Positions 23,189-35,190 of a DNA stretch of 64,000 nt are shown piece after piece (the stretch's first letter is position 1; each line of letters begins with the position of its first letter). Made by a program: the position numbers and the translations under genes. The notes beneath the pieces are model-generated. The model had not been told where the DNA came from and did no database searches. It worked only from the letters and a program-made list of their open reading frames with translations. Source of the DNA: Xanthostigma xanthostigma (taxonomy: Eukaryota; Arthropoda; Insecta; Raphidioptera; Raphidiidae); assembly GCA_963575645.1 (NCBI GenBank), contig OY754470.1, positions 1,426,001-1,490,000 of the forward strand, read 5' to 3'.

Positions 23189-24351
23189 ACAGTTTAGTGT
23201 GAGTCAAACTTGTGTCGAGAGGGATTTTTCGTGAGTTTTCGGTGAGAACTTAGAATTTTCGTTTAGGTTTTTTCTCTAAACTATGAGTCTGTATTCCCTG
23301 TTTTGTTGAAATCTTAGGCTCAGTAATTTCGGAGATAAAGAAGGGGAATGATCGATTTTCGTATACTTTCCTTAATATCTTCTAAGTTATATTCTTTAAA
23401 ATAATATAAAAATATATTTGTATTTCTCATAACGAGCTCTTTTATTTATTATGTCACATGACGCACTTGATTTTTTGAAGTGAAAAACACTTTTTTTGTA
23501 ATGCGTAAAAAATGTTAAACTCGCGTCAGGACAAGTAAGAACTGGGTGAGCGAGGAAACTCTCTAAGTAATAGTAAATTTTATACAACATTAGACATCTA
23601 GCGTTGAAATATCGTACATAAAAATGCAATCTATGATACAAACCATTTTGATCGACAATTCGTAAGACGTTAATATTCAAGTTTTCACTTCTGCGGCACT
23701 CCCGTCTTTTTTTTTAAATTTTTTAATTTACACCCGAAAATTAAACCTTAAAACTGGAAATTGTTTATTTACGCTACCTGAATGGATTATTATAATTTAA
23801 CTCTATATATGTACCAAATTTCAACTTTTTTGCATCCAGTAAATTTAGAGAAAATACGCTGTGACAGACGTACATCATTCTCTTCTTTTTAATGAGGAAA
23901 AGTGCACAATATATATTTCATCACGATGTGTACGAATTAACACAGGAAAAATAGATTCAGGAGAAATCCATATAATGACAAAAGAACCTCAATCTAAAAA
24001 GTTAAATGAATTACGGTAGAATTTCGACCACGCGGCGACCACTAGTTACAATAAATAGTATATTACATCGCAAGGGCGGAAAGTGTGATATTCTCGCCCT
24101 GCGCGCCATGATGCCCTCGGCGGCAAGGTTATCACACGTTTTTCTTCATACCTCGGTCGTAAGGACGCTTATTAAATATCTACATTATTTTTTTTTTATT
24201 TACAGAAAAAAATACAATAAACATAACAAAAGTGTGTGCTTCGATGGCGAGGCCATTAGCACATAGAAAAACAAAACAAAAAACCTACAATAATTAATTA
24301 ATTACGTATTAATTACATAAAAACACAGATAAATTCCAACCAAGCAGCTTT
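23189..24351. other. Intergenic, no supported gene
   Basis: Frames of 94 (23,396-23,680, minus) and 86 codons (24,006-24,266, plus) carry no recognisable domain. 24,180-24,265 resembles a reverse-strand repeat tail. Confidence 0.35.
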
Positions 24352-25576
24352 TAGTTAAAGCAATGGTGCGTATTTCAATCGGTGGAAAGCAACCGGATGA
24401 CTCTTGGTATTTAAGTTCCTGAAGCAATTTGGAAACTTTTTTGTTCAGTACCTCATAACCCCAAAATGGAAGGAATCGGAGAAAAGGGGGGGGGGTCAAA
24501 ACGTAAAAAAAAATTGTTTAGAAACCAAATGGAAAGGCGGTAGCATTAAAGTACATGTACTCACTATTGTTTAAAAAAATTGTCATCCGAAACGTGCGGA
24601 CGGTTTGCGCGAACCGATTTTTTGAAAATCGGAAAAAAAAAATTGTGTCGCAACCGGTTGCGATTTTGAGGAAAATTCTTGTTTTTGTTCAGAGATGCTG
24701 TAAAAAAATTGTCATCCGTTTCTGCTGGACGGATTTTGAGGAATTAAAGGTCTGAGTGGCTAAAATTCTCGATTTTTCACTAGCTTTTTTCAAACATCAT
24801 AAAAAAATTGCTAAAATTGTTAAAAACGGATGACGTTTCTTATACATGTTCTCAGAGGGTCCAACTATAATATGTATCAATGTCATCCGTTTTTATAACA
24901 TTTAACCTCATTTTTCAACCCCTAAAGGGGTTGTGTACGTTATCTGTATGCCATCAGAAACGAGTCTAACCTCAATATTCTGATTAATATCGCACAAAAG
25001 TAAGGGGTTGAAAAATGGGGTTAAATGTTATAAAAACGGATGACATTGATACATATTATAGTTGGACCCTCTGAGAACATGTATAAGAAACGTCATCCGT
25101 TTTTAACAATTTTAGCAATTTTTTTATGATGTTTGAAAAAAGCTAGTGAAAAATCGAGAATTTTAGCCACTCAAACCTTTAATTCCTCAAAATCCGTCCA
25201 GCAGAAACGGATGACAATTTTTTTACAGCATCTCTGAACAAAAACAAGAATTTTCCTCAAAATAGCAACCGGTTGCGACACAATTTTTTTTTTCCGATTT
25301 TCAAAAAATCGGTTCGCGCAAACCGTCCGCACGTTTCGGATGACAATTTTTTTAAACAATAGTGAGTACATGTACTTTAATGCTACCGCCTTTCCATTTG
25401 GTTTCTAAACAATTTTTTTTTACGTTTTGACCCCCCCCCCCCTTTTCTCCGATTCCTTCCATTTTGGGGTTATGAGGTACTGAACAAAAAAGTTTCCAAA
25501 TTGCTTCAGGAACTCAAATACCAAGAGTCATCCGGTTGCTTTCCACCGATTGAAATACGCACCATTGCTTTAACTA
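24352..25576. mobile_element. 1.2-kb palindromic foldback element
   Basis: Left arm 24,352-24,923 and right arm 25,002-25,576 are inverse copies with only scattered differences; the spacer is 78 bp. Because of this, an identical 66-codon frame occurs in both arms on opposite strands (24,555-24,755 plus; 25,171-25,371 minus); it has no known domain and is best seen as non-coding. GTCATCCG (or its inverse) occurs five times per arm (24,394, 24,592, 24,711, 24,827, 24,882 and mirrors), the layout expected of subterminal transposase-binding sites. Confidence 0.8.
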
Positions 25577-26330
25577 TTTGAGGTTATACGTAAATACACA
25601 AATGACAGCTGTTCGCGATTATTAGCTAAAATGTAATAGGGTTGCTATGGCAACGACATCTAAACAACAGTTGATTGTTTTCGATCGGGGTATGAAGAAA
25701 AATGCATTTACGAACCGAATATATTGCTTGTTGAGACGTAAGCACATTGTTTTGAAGCGTCGACATTTCATTAAATTATTTCTATTGAAAATTATTCTTC
25801 TCAAAGTGTATTCTCACAACAATCTCTCAATTTAATCTGTGATACTAGAATAGAGTATTGAAACTATTCGTTAAAGTTAAAATTCTATTTTTATATGTTT
25901 GAAAGAATAAAAATAAATAAATAATCTGCAAGTTTTTTCTTTTCACTTTTGCATTATTAAGTGCGCAATATTTTTATGTACGCATGGTCTGTTGCTATGG
26001 AAATATCTAATTTAAAACTCAAAGGTAAGTTTTATGTATAAAAAAATCTCATATCATGAATTTTCAATATAAACTGTATTATACAATGTATGTATTTTGA
26101 AAACATACAATACATTGCAGTATAAAGAAGTTAACAGGCACTGATTCACTACAAAATATGTAAAACATATTTCATAATAATTTGCTTCAGCATATTTTCA
26201 AAAATAAAAACAATTATTAACAATGTTTCGGAATTCCAGATTCTTTCGTAAGATCTTAATATTTATATTAAAATTTAAAATACATGTTTTATTTATATTA
26301 CCTCCTATTTATCTAAAGTATTATATAAAG
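25577..26330. other. Intergenic, no supported gene
   Basis: Overlapping 60- and 62-codon frames on both strands (25,622-25,835) with no family match. AT-rich otherwise. Confidence 0.35.
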
Positions 26331-26370
26331 GCTGATGAAGCAAACCATGTAGTTCTGAAACGTTGGTCAT
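26331..26370 (+). repeat. Hammerhead-like motif (CTGATGA...GAAACGTTGG)
   Basis: Exact CTGATGA at 26,332-26,338, a 16-18 nt region with only weak pairing (AG.AAC / GTTCT), then GAAACGTTGG. It has the two conserved hammerhead blocks but a degraded stem II. Confidence 0.35.
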
Positions 26371-26492
26371 TATTTAAATTTAATACGTCAAAAAAATTTC
26401 AAAAAAACCTTTCTTTTAAAATGACTAAAAATTTATTTATAGTTAATGTAAGCGACGGTCATAACTTTAACAAAAATTGTTATAAAAAATTT

Positions 26493-26580
26493 ACCCGTTT
26501 TTTACTTATATTATCCGTTTTTCCAACATTGATACCCGTTCTTCCACCATGTGTACCCGTCCCCCCACCACGTATATTTA
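26493..26580 (+). repeat. Minisatellite, ~21-bp unit
   Basis: ACCCGT/ATCCGT-starting units at 26,493, 26,512, 26,533 and 26,555, best seen as TACCCGTTCTTCCACCATGT. The same core in reverse is at 53,313-53,400, and a related core is in the array at 7,328. Confidence 0.55.
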
Positions 26581-26619
26581 TATATAACTAAATCGTGATT
26601 ATCAGAACACCGGTTATTT

Positions 26620-26720
26620 ATATAATACTCGCTGCCCATCTCTGGTTATAATCGCCCATAAAAATTCGTAACCCTCAGGATCCGTCGGGATTCGAATTGG
26701 GTACGTCATTTTCTTTTAGC
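26620..26720 (-). repeat. Possible SINE fragment with B-box-like sequence
   Basis: On the minus strand CCCAATTCGAATCCCGACGG resembles the B box of tRNA-derived SINEs, followed by a GGATCCTGAGGGTTACG body. No A box or tail could be recognised. Confidence 0.3.
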
Positions 26721-27410
26721 ATTTAAATTAAGATATTTAAACGTGGAAATAGCTGGAATAAGTTTTTCATATTAAGATCTTATTTTAATCAACTTATTTA
26801 ATTTTCAACATTCTTCGAATTGTCAGTAGACCAATTTTCTATATAACTGATTATTTTATATCTACAATTATAAATTAATGTGTCGGTATTTTCAGAAAGA
26901 AGTTTAAATAAAAGCGAATTTATCGATAAGCCACTCCTGACAGAAGTCATTCCACATAATATTATAATATCGTGTTACTAACAGCGGTTACATAATGTGC
27001 AGCTTAGCTACTGTCCATTTCAATAGGCGCGCCCCATTCCAATGTGGAACTACAAACAAAATCTGCCAACCACATACATCCTACTGCCAGAATTATTAAG
27101 AACTGCTGATATACTCCTGGAAAGGCATTAGTCACTAAAGTTTACCACACAAATACTAATATTATAAACAGTGTGCCACGGATAATCTCAGGAATTACTG
27201 ATACGATTTGAAAAATTATATAAAGCCTACTTCTTTACAAGTGATGCAGGCTATCTTTTATTGCGCTACGACAAAATATGGATGAGCAGTAAGGAAAAAT
27301 GTAAAACAAGTCTGAGCTAAAATTGGTGTATTGAATTATAAGACATAGAGCAAAGTGCACTATTGCAAAAACTGTGTAGTTCTTGATTATTACGTTGCCA
27401 AGCCAAAATC
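26721..27410. other. Intergenic, no supported gene
   Basis: 27,180-27,220 (GATAATCTCAGGAATTACTG) resembles the retroelement tail at 58,300. Nothing else recognised. Confidence 0.35.
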
Positions 27411-27413
27411 TTA

Positions 27414-27762
27414 AGTCCGCTGCACACAAAACTGGTTTTGCCACTGGAACTTGTGCTGGCTGTCGCGCTGGCTACAAGGATGGAAATTGCGTCATAGCGG
27501 GCTCGCGTGCGTGGTCACAAGATTTCAAAATCAGAACCTGAACTATTTCGCGTGCTTGTTCGTTTGATTGTTTTGAGCAAGAACCAATCAGAAAACAGTA
27601 TCTTGCCACGTGGATGATATGGGTAAACGCCCACAAACAAACGTGTGTTCTGTTCAGAGACAATAAACGTACACTTTTGTTAACATTCGAACTGTCACTG
27701 CGCGCGCACCAAATTTATCTACAAAACTAACTCCAAAACACGCATCGTGTGAAGCGAAGTAA
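27414..27762 (-). mobile_element. MITE family P, nearly complete copy
   Basis: Preceded by TTA; starts AGTCCGCTGCACACAAAACT and shares GCAAGAACCAATCAGAAAA with the copy at 6,232. The far end reaches ACGCATCGTGTGAAGCGAAG, but the last ~80 bp including the terminal repeat are missing. Confidence 0.55.
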
Positions 27763-28269
27763 CGGTAAATTAAGGAGTTGTTTAAATTATTTCGGCAAGT
27801 GTTTGTACTTTGAATCTATACTACCGTATCAGCTGTGTGCTGCTTGTTATAATGTCTGAATGCACAGCGCCGATAATATTCTGGTTCAACTCGTTTTCAT
27901 ATATTCAAAACTTTCAACATAGCTGTGTCTATTGGAAAAAGTTTGTTCTGGAATTCATCATACATATTTCTGTAGATAAGTACAGTACATGCACCCTATG
28001 TACAAAATGTTTAAAAGAGAAATATGGATACAGTACGTTTTGTTCAGTAAAAAATATTAATTAATGCTGATTATTTCAATTTTCGAAGTATTCATTAACC
28101 ATAGTCTTGCCCGGGTAGATTCTGACTTGGTTGCGAAATAATCTAGAACAAAACATTTGTCATATATAATATTTTTATCGTAACGATTTAGCTCATAAAT
28201 CGCGTACTGTATTCACCATTTGCTCTACATTTTCGTTTGCTGCTCATCCCCCTCCTTTCAAATTAGAAT
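27763..28269. other. Intergenic, no supported gene
   Basis: An 84-codon plus frame (27,810-28,064) has no recognised domain. Confidence 0.35.
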
Positions 28270-28457
28270 GGAATCGTTGCATGCGTGCATGGTCAGAAGA
28301 TGAATTTCAAAATTAGAGCCCGGGCTATTGTCCGTGATTGTTTTGAGCATGAACCAATCAGGAACCAGTATATAGTCACGTGGCGTGTGTTCTGTTCAGA
28401 GACAATAAACGTTCACTCTTGTTAACATTCGAACTGTAACTACGCGCGGGCCAAACT
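28270..28457 (-). mobile_element. MITE family P, internal fragment
   Basis: Shares GTGTTCTGTTCAGAGACAAT and TTGTTAACATTCGAACTGTA with the element at 27,414-27,762; both ends are lost. Lying 500 bp from a sister copy, it may be an older insertion. Confidence 0.5.
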
Positions 28458-29347
28458 AGTGTATTGCCGAAGATGAGAGCATAGCTTCCGAAATGTACAT
28501 CCGCTAATAAGACTGTTGTGGTAAAAACTATCTATTCTTTGTTTTTTATTAATGTTCAAGATATACGTCATTGTAAACCATTCGGTATATTTTTATTACC
28601 TGATACTGCAGACAATTTTGGGATGAGACTTTTTATTACAAAGTAAAAGTTATTGATTGAATTTCATTTAAATGCGATGTAAAAAGTTTTATATGCGCAC
28701 GAGAAACTCTTTATAAATCTATTTTATTTCATTTAGTTCTTTTATAATATCATATAAGAGACGTTTTCTCTATTAAAAATAAAATTAAAATCGTGTAAAT
28801 TGAAATGTATTTAAATTATATAATTAATGTAATTATTCACAGAAAAATTTAACTTTAATAAGTAAATACTTGTCTAGACAAAATACTTTTTATGTTTCTA
28901 GAAATTAGTTTATTTTATCTGGGGTTTATGAACGAATTATATATTGAGTAGGTATATAAAAAATACAATATGAATACAAACGATAACCTCATTCTATTAT
29001 TTTATTTCAAAAAAATTCCAGCCAATTGGGCGACGGGGCCATTTTAACTTTAAAAATATTAACATTTGAAAGAAAATAAAATTTATGATATCGCGTGAGA
29101 TGAGGCGGGTAATGGCTAGTATTCAATATTATATGTGCTATTAATACCATGGTTACCTACATAATATATTCACGTCATGTAAAAATTAATCAAAGCATGC
29201 TTAGCTAGTTTATTTCTGACAGATCTATAAAACGAAAAAACAGCTGATTTTTTTTTTATTTTCAAAATATTTCCGAAGCTATAAAGTTTAAAAAAGAAAT
29301 TTTTTAAAAAAACTTTCTTTAAAAAATAAATAGAATAATAAGCTGTT
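28458..29347. other. Intergenic, AT-rich
   Basis: Only a short retroelement-tail trace (29,097-29,125, GCGGGTAATGGCTAGTA). Confidence 0.35.
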
Positions 29348-29600
29348 ATGAAAAGTATACCATTATTATCTAATAAACACCGTTATAACATATATCTCTT
29401 CTGCGAAAGCACCGATTTTCTCAATAAAGCTCTTTATATTTGCATATCAAACATCCTCCTAAAATTTGGTTTCAATCCGTTCATCCGTTTGACTTGTATC
29501 GTGCTCACAGACAGACGCACGGAGTACGTTTTTTGGATTCGGGGGACCTCGAAAAGAAAAAAAATATCGTAAAATTTTGAAAAGTGAATTTTGACCCAAA
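29348..29600 (+). repeat. Dispersed repeat sharing sequence with the insert in family D copy B
   Basis: GCATATCAAACATCCTCCTA, then AAATTTGGTTTCAATCCGTT, then ACAGACAGACGCACGGAGTACG and a GGATTCGGGGGACCTCGAAA block. The first part matches 22,572-22,625. The overall form looks like an insect retroelement 3' region. Confidence 0.45.
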
Positions 29601-31552
29601 TTATTACCATTCAACATTTATAAGTTGAAATGGTAAAAAAAAAATATTGCTTTAAAATAATTTCCCCGAATAATGTTGCATAAATTGCCGAGAAAAAATA
29701 AGCAGCGCTGACCTCACGATAATAATTTATTTTCACAGGGAATAAATAATGGGCGACGTTATTAAAGTATTACGTAACAGTGGTATTAAGTCTAATTCCT
29801 TTAAATAGGCGAATTTACGTACGCGCGGAGTCCTAATTGGCCGCTGGCCATTGGTCAGTGCTTATAATATCTATTATACTTGAAGGTAGTGTATAATATT
29901 ATGTATCATGAATATAACAGGGTCCTACACCTTTCACTCGTGTTATTAGTATGCATGAAGGGGATTTTGAGCAATATAGCCCATGACAGCCGCAGGACTA
30001 ACAATACAGAGGATCGTCTTAACAAGCCACTAAAATAATTACTGACAACTGACTGAAAAACGAATTCATAATAACACAATATTGTATTCATACCGCGCTT
30101 TTCATACAAATGTCGAAATTTGATATGTCGCTTTCTATATTATGTAAATACAATGGTAGGTAATGTTCCTATATTATTTAATTGTATCGTCGCGGTTGGC
30201 CAACATGCAAATTGACGCGACTGAAAAAATATTTTTCAATAGAAATGGAAAAAATCAGGTATTATGTTACAGTAACCGGAATTTCAATATATAAAAAGTC
30301 GCTTCATAGCCGCACTTAATCATTGAGTGTACATGTTCCCAGCTTGAGAAAAAACTAAACGAGTCTTTGGTGAAGAAAGCTTTTTCTTCAATAATAAAAT
30401 TGTTACGGTTAAGATGTGACAAAATTGTTGGCAAAAGCAAAAGTGCAATCCACGCTAAATTGTATGATAAAAAAAACGTGTGGCACTCGGGGACTGCCGC
30501 GTTAAAGCTATTGCATATTCTTTTTAGGTCTTTAAGTTTTTCTTCTCTATAAAACGAAAATAGCTAGGTATAAATAATAAGGTATAAATAGTGTAATTAC
30601 ACACCAAAACAATTATTCATTCAAAAAATTTGAACAAAAAGAACGATATTAAGAGTTTGATCATAGAATTTCGCGCGATGTACATTTATATAGATATAAT
30701 ATCATATATACTTTCTCTGCACATAACCTAAATAATTTAGGTTATTTTAATAGCAGTATTATATATAAATTCATTTATACACAAATAAAGATAGAATCAG
30801 TTATGAGCAGTTATGCAGTTATGAGCACACAAACACCGTGCCGAAGTCTGCCGAACTGAAACGACGTTAGACGATGTACGGCTGTCAACGCCGCACCGCT
30901 GTGCCGGTCGGAGTGGGGGGTGTTAGGTTTTTTCGTTACGGAATTTCTTGATTTGGTCGCCGCGCTCAAAGCCCGCGATAAAAGCTATGCAATAGCTTAA
31001 AAAATAATAAATAAAAAGTTTGAGAATCTCTGCTCTAGACGCTAATTGGAAGCTTAATATAACCATTATTATAGCGTTGGTTGGTATTCTATGAGCTCGT
31101 GGCCATGTTCTGATTTTGAATAACATAAAATGTTATATGATTTTATAATTTATGTTTTTGTGTGCGATGTATGTAACTTGGAAAACATTCCATCCTGTTA
31201 ATGAACAAACACGTCGGTTTAATTTTACAATAGCCTCCTCTTCGGTACCTAACAAGGATGGGATTGAAATTAAAAAAAAACAGTAACAGGCTTTCTAAAA
31301 TGATCCTCACTAAATTAAGAAAAATAAAAATAACGTAAAGCTGCTTAAAAATTTGGAGTCGTCCTTAATATTTTGAGATAATGGAAGTTTTCAACAAATT
31401 GTATATTTGTTAAAGTGTGGCCAAAACATATTTTAAAAACTTTAACAATCTTGTTGTTTGTACAATGCTCGTCTGCCACGCCGATGCAATTATATTTTTT
31501 GCTTTCAAAATTGCCAATCATTTGATTAATTTTTTGTTTATTTTTAGAATTG
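29601..31552. other. Intergenic, no supported gene
   Basis: A TATAAAAAG string (30,289) lies upstream of a 61-codon frame (30,367-30,552), but there is no recognisable product. Frames at 29,906-30,109 and 30,923-31,126 (minus) likewise. Region 30,820-30,925 is GC-richer. Confidence 0.35.
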
Positions 31553-31800
31553 TAAATCACTTGATTATTTTTTTTATACTGACCCACTTTTAGCAAAACT
31601 TTTAATGTTTCCTGTTAACCTAGAATCTTGTTTAGCGCCAAAGAAGGTTGCATTGCACAAGTAAAGAAAAAAATTCGAAAATCATAAATTTTTGAATTTA
31701 GATGTAGGTACTAGTATATAAAATTATTACATGACAAATTCAATTTTTATGAAATAACGGTACTCAGGGCGCGAGTTCTACTCGCACTTGTCCGTCTTTT
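31553..31800 (+). repeat. Dispersed repeat family Y, copy 1
   Basis: Includes CCTGTTAACCTAGAATCTTG, GGTTGCATTGCACAAGTAAAG and ends GCGAGTTCTACTCGCACTTG + TCCGTC. The same order occurs in reverse at 54,916-55,140, and the tail alone at 32,480-32,535. Such tails are frequent in insect genomes. Confidence 0.55.
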
Positions 31801-32540
31801 TTTTTAAAGGGGTAAAAATTGCAAAATTCGAATTCTTTAATATGCTTTTAAAATTGAAAATGCTTACAGAAAAAAATACGCTGAATTCAATGAGCGTAAG
31901 CAAACGTATGTATGTCTTTTAGTTTTGAAATTACGGCCATTCGAAGACTTTATATGATTTTCTGAAAACTATAAACGCAAATAACTTCTAAACCAAAAGA
32001 CATACAGGCGTTTGTTTGTGCTCATTGGATTCAGCGTGTGTTTTTCTATAAGTAAGATGATTTTGTAAAAGTTCCAACAGATTTCGGTTTTCGTCAAAAA
32101 TCGCAATTTTTTAAAGGGGTATGCCTTGAAAAAATTGCAAAAATCGAATTCTTTACTATACATTTGAAATTGAGAATTCTTACAGAAGAAAATACGCTGA
32201 ATTCAATGAGCGTCAGCAAACGTCTGTATCTCTTTTAGTTTGGAAACTACGGCCATTCTAAGGTTTTATATGATTTTCTGAAAACTATAAACGCAAATAA
32301 CTTTTAAACCAAAAGGAATACAGACGTTTGTTTGCGCTCATTGGATTCAGTGTGTTTTTTTCTACAAGCATGATGATTTTGCTAAAGTTCCGAAAGATTT
32401 CGGTTTTCGTCAAAAATAGCATTTTGTTTTAATTGCAAAATTCGGAAATAATAAATTTCATGACAAATTTAATTTTTATGAAATAACGGTACGGAACCCT
32501 CAGGGCGCGAGTTCTACTCGCACTTGTCCGTCTTTTTTAA
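31801..32540 (+). repeat. Direct duplication (~310 bp) with internal inverted sub-repeats, ending in a family Y tail
   Basis: Unit 1 begins near 31,805 and unit 2 near 32,113; the shared CTGAATTCAATGAGCGTAAG block recurs 316 bp apart (31,881 and 32,197). Inside each unit that block is mirrored (CTCATTGGATTCAG), so each unit can fold on itself. Both end with GGTTTTCGTCAAAAAT. The second is followed by the GGAACCCTCAGGGCGCGAGT tail. Confidence 0.6.
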
Positions 32541-32919
32541 TGAAGTAACTCACCCCTGACAATTGCAAGTCTATAACATAGTGTTTCTCCACCCAAGACT
32601 GAAATCAGCTTACACACACATTTTTTGTTTAACTGACAGCTTTCTATCGACGTGCTGATATTATATTTCACCCTATATCTGCGGTATCAAGACAAAGTGG
32701 CTATGTCATACATAAATAAAATAAAATTAATATGATAATGTAGCAAGCATTGTTACATTAACTCTCTTTCTCTCTTTTTTAATATTGTCAAAATTAGTTT
32801 TCCTTAGCTACGCTGGAAAAGTGAATGTTGTTACTTTTGGAAAAAATTTAATTGATTACTCACTTATCTTGAGAAAACATCAGCTTTCGAATTATTTATT
32901 ATTCAACCAGAGTTTTATT
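32541..32919. other. Intergenic, nothing recognised
   Basis: A CT-rich stretch near 32,760-32,780 and no gene-like frame. Confidence 0.35.
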
Positions 32920-33593
32920 GACGTGATAACGTCTTATAAATTGATGAATCACCAATCTTATAAATTGATAAAACACCGACTGCATGCACGAAAAAGTGTA
33001 ACGTAACGTTCCTAACGTTCCTAACGTTCGTAACGCGTAACGCGTAACGTTTCGCCTGACCCTGTGCGTGCTTTTTGCTAATTTCTCGCTCAATTTAAAT
33101 CAGATCGGTTTGAAACCAGTCTTAAACGAAAGAGGAGAACATTTTACATAGATTTCGTATAACAGAATTTGCCTAAACAGTTTTTTTATACAAATTTATA
33201 TAGAAACATAGCTGTATAAATGCAATGTTGTCTAATGCATGGCGCGACGCGGTCGGTCGTCTTTGTTTGCCGTACATGGAAATTAGAAGAGAACGTATGT
33301 CTTGTCTTAACATGAAAACAGCTGCATTTCTAATGTTTAATTCAATTTTTTGACATTAGTATTTTGTGAAATGCAACGCCTTCTAAGTTAAGTATTGGAA
33401 TAACTAATTATTATTAGAACATAATACTTTGACAGTTGCAAACGTCACTTTTGACATTTCTTATCATTCCGACACCAAGGATAAGCGGATTGAAACCAAA
33501 TTTTGGGAGGTTTAGGTTATGTATTACGGAATACGTTATCACGTAAAACTATCGTCCGTAAACCGACTTTACAGACAACCAATTTTTTTTTTT
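32920..33593 (+). mobile_element. Family D element, copy C
   Basis: GACGTGATAACGTCTTATAA at the start, GTTATCACGTAAAAC near the end, then GACTTTACAGACAACCAA and a T-run. Near-identical to 60,921-61,588. The GTAACG array is at 33,001-33,050. Non-coding. Confidence 0.75.
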
Positions 33594-34844
33594 GAAGTAA
33601 GAACTTATCAGTGCTTACAATGATATAGCCTTCCAGGTTTCAAAACCCTAACAATAAATCCCCGGTTCCCTAACATGGCGACGCCGTACTATAGCAGCCG
33701 CATTATGACGGCGACTGACTGGTTGTGGCTTTTTTACGTTACGGTGGTGGTACCACATCAATTTACTTCTGTGCACACGTTTTCTTTGTTGCGCCATTCA
33801 CCGTCATATTACGGTCGTTATCTATATTTCAGTACCACTATCTTAGGAAATGAGGGCTAAAAACTTAACATTAGCCACTTTGCTTAACGGTCGTCGACAT
33901 ATCGTGCTTTGTAAATAGCTTCGGGGGTAACTTCATTAGAAGTCGCTCGCTTGCTAATATTCGCTGTTGCATTCGCCGCCGTCGTCTGTGATGTTTCGAA
34001 TTTACAAAAAAAAAAAAAAAAACAGTAGTAATCCATCGGGGTCCTATTGTCCACCGGAATAATGAAACACTAATTGGAATATATTTTGTTACGAAGTTTT
34101 CTGACAGATATGTATATAGTGATATATTGAGCAAACAAAATTTGTTGGATACGCGGAATGTGTATGTTATATTTCTAAAAGAACCATTACCATTGTTTTT
34201 GACTATACATAGTATATTGTACATACACTATTGACATCAATTGTTTGGCGGAGCCTAGGAGTAAAACTTTAAAAGCGGGATGTTTCATAGCATTTTCAAC
34301 AAGTTAACTATAATTATATCACTGATATAAAGAAAAGGACATATCAAGGGTGTAGATAAAGGGGAGGGGTTTAAAGAAGGTAAAAATGGAAACGTGCTCG
34401 AAAATTTTGAAAAATCAGACATACAGTACAGAGGTGTTTATAATTTGGTGTAGATGGTAAAATGAAATTGAAAAAAAATAATATTTTAATTATAATTGGT
34501 TGAGATTCATAAATGCACGTTTTAGCAGATACATTATTTTATCGGCAAAGTTTTGTATTACAACCGATGTATATAATATTAAAATATTTCATTTAATTTA
34601 AGCTGATACTATGACGTAATTATTTACAAAATACAAACACAAATGTTAATTATTTGTTTATTATAATCGTCTATTGAATGCACTGAAACAAATTTCTTAT
34701 ATTACATACAGGATGATTTTTAAGTTGATTCTTTTTTTAAAAGCGCTTAGAAATTAAATATAGATGAACACATATTTCAAGTAACTTTTTTATAATGACT
34801 CAAAAATGAAATAGAAACGGACTTTTTGAGGTCGGTCCTGGCAT
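33594..34844. other. Intergenic, no supported gene
   Basis: 33,670-33,990 is GC-richer than its surroundings; frames of 61 and 117 codons (33,675-33,860 plus; 33,871-34,224 minus) have no recognisable domain. Confidence 0.35.
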
Positions 34845-35190
34845 TATATTATGTCACTATGGAAATATGTTATGTCATTATCAAGTATTAACAGAAATTG
34901 TTCGAAGTTGTTGCCGTTTTGTTGGACACAAATATGCGTGCGTCATAGCGATAAAGGCCTTCCACAAATTCTTTGAGATGCATTTCCGATTCGTGCTGTC
35001 ATTTATTCGCGTGTGTTAACCGGGCTTTTGAATTAATTAAATAAAATTTAAAAAATTAATTTAACTTTGAACGGCTGTTTCTCTCTTATTTTTGAATTTT
35101 TATAAAAAAAGTTACCTAAAATATTTGTTCGTCTATTTGATTTCTACACGCTGTTAAAAAATAAGGATCAATTTAAAAATCACCTGTATA
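34845..35190 (+). repeat. Family Q repeat, copy 2
   Basis: ATGTCACTATGGAAATATGT and later GGCTGTTTCTCTCTTATTTTT, CTACACGCTGTTAAAAAATA match 13,125-13,450. The segment just before it (TTTTGAGGTCGGTCCTGGCA) matches the reverse of 13,299-13,312, so parts are arranged differently in the two copies. Confidence 0.5.

Noticed and set aside
24555-25371. Identical 66-codon frames on opposite strands
   Set aside because: They exist because the two palindrome arms are copies; there is no coding evidence.
27810-28064. 84-codon frame with cysteines as a small secreted protein
   Set aside because: No signal-peptide pattern at its start and it lies between two MITE fragments.
30289-30552. TATAAAAAG plus 61-codon frame as a small gene
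   Set aside because: No recognisable product or splice signals; AT-rich chance match is more likely.
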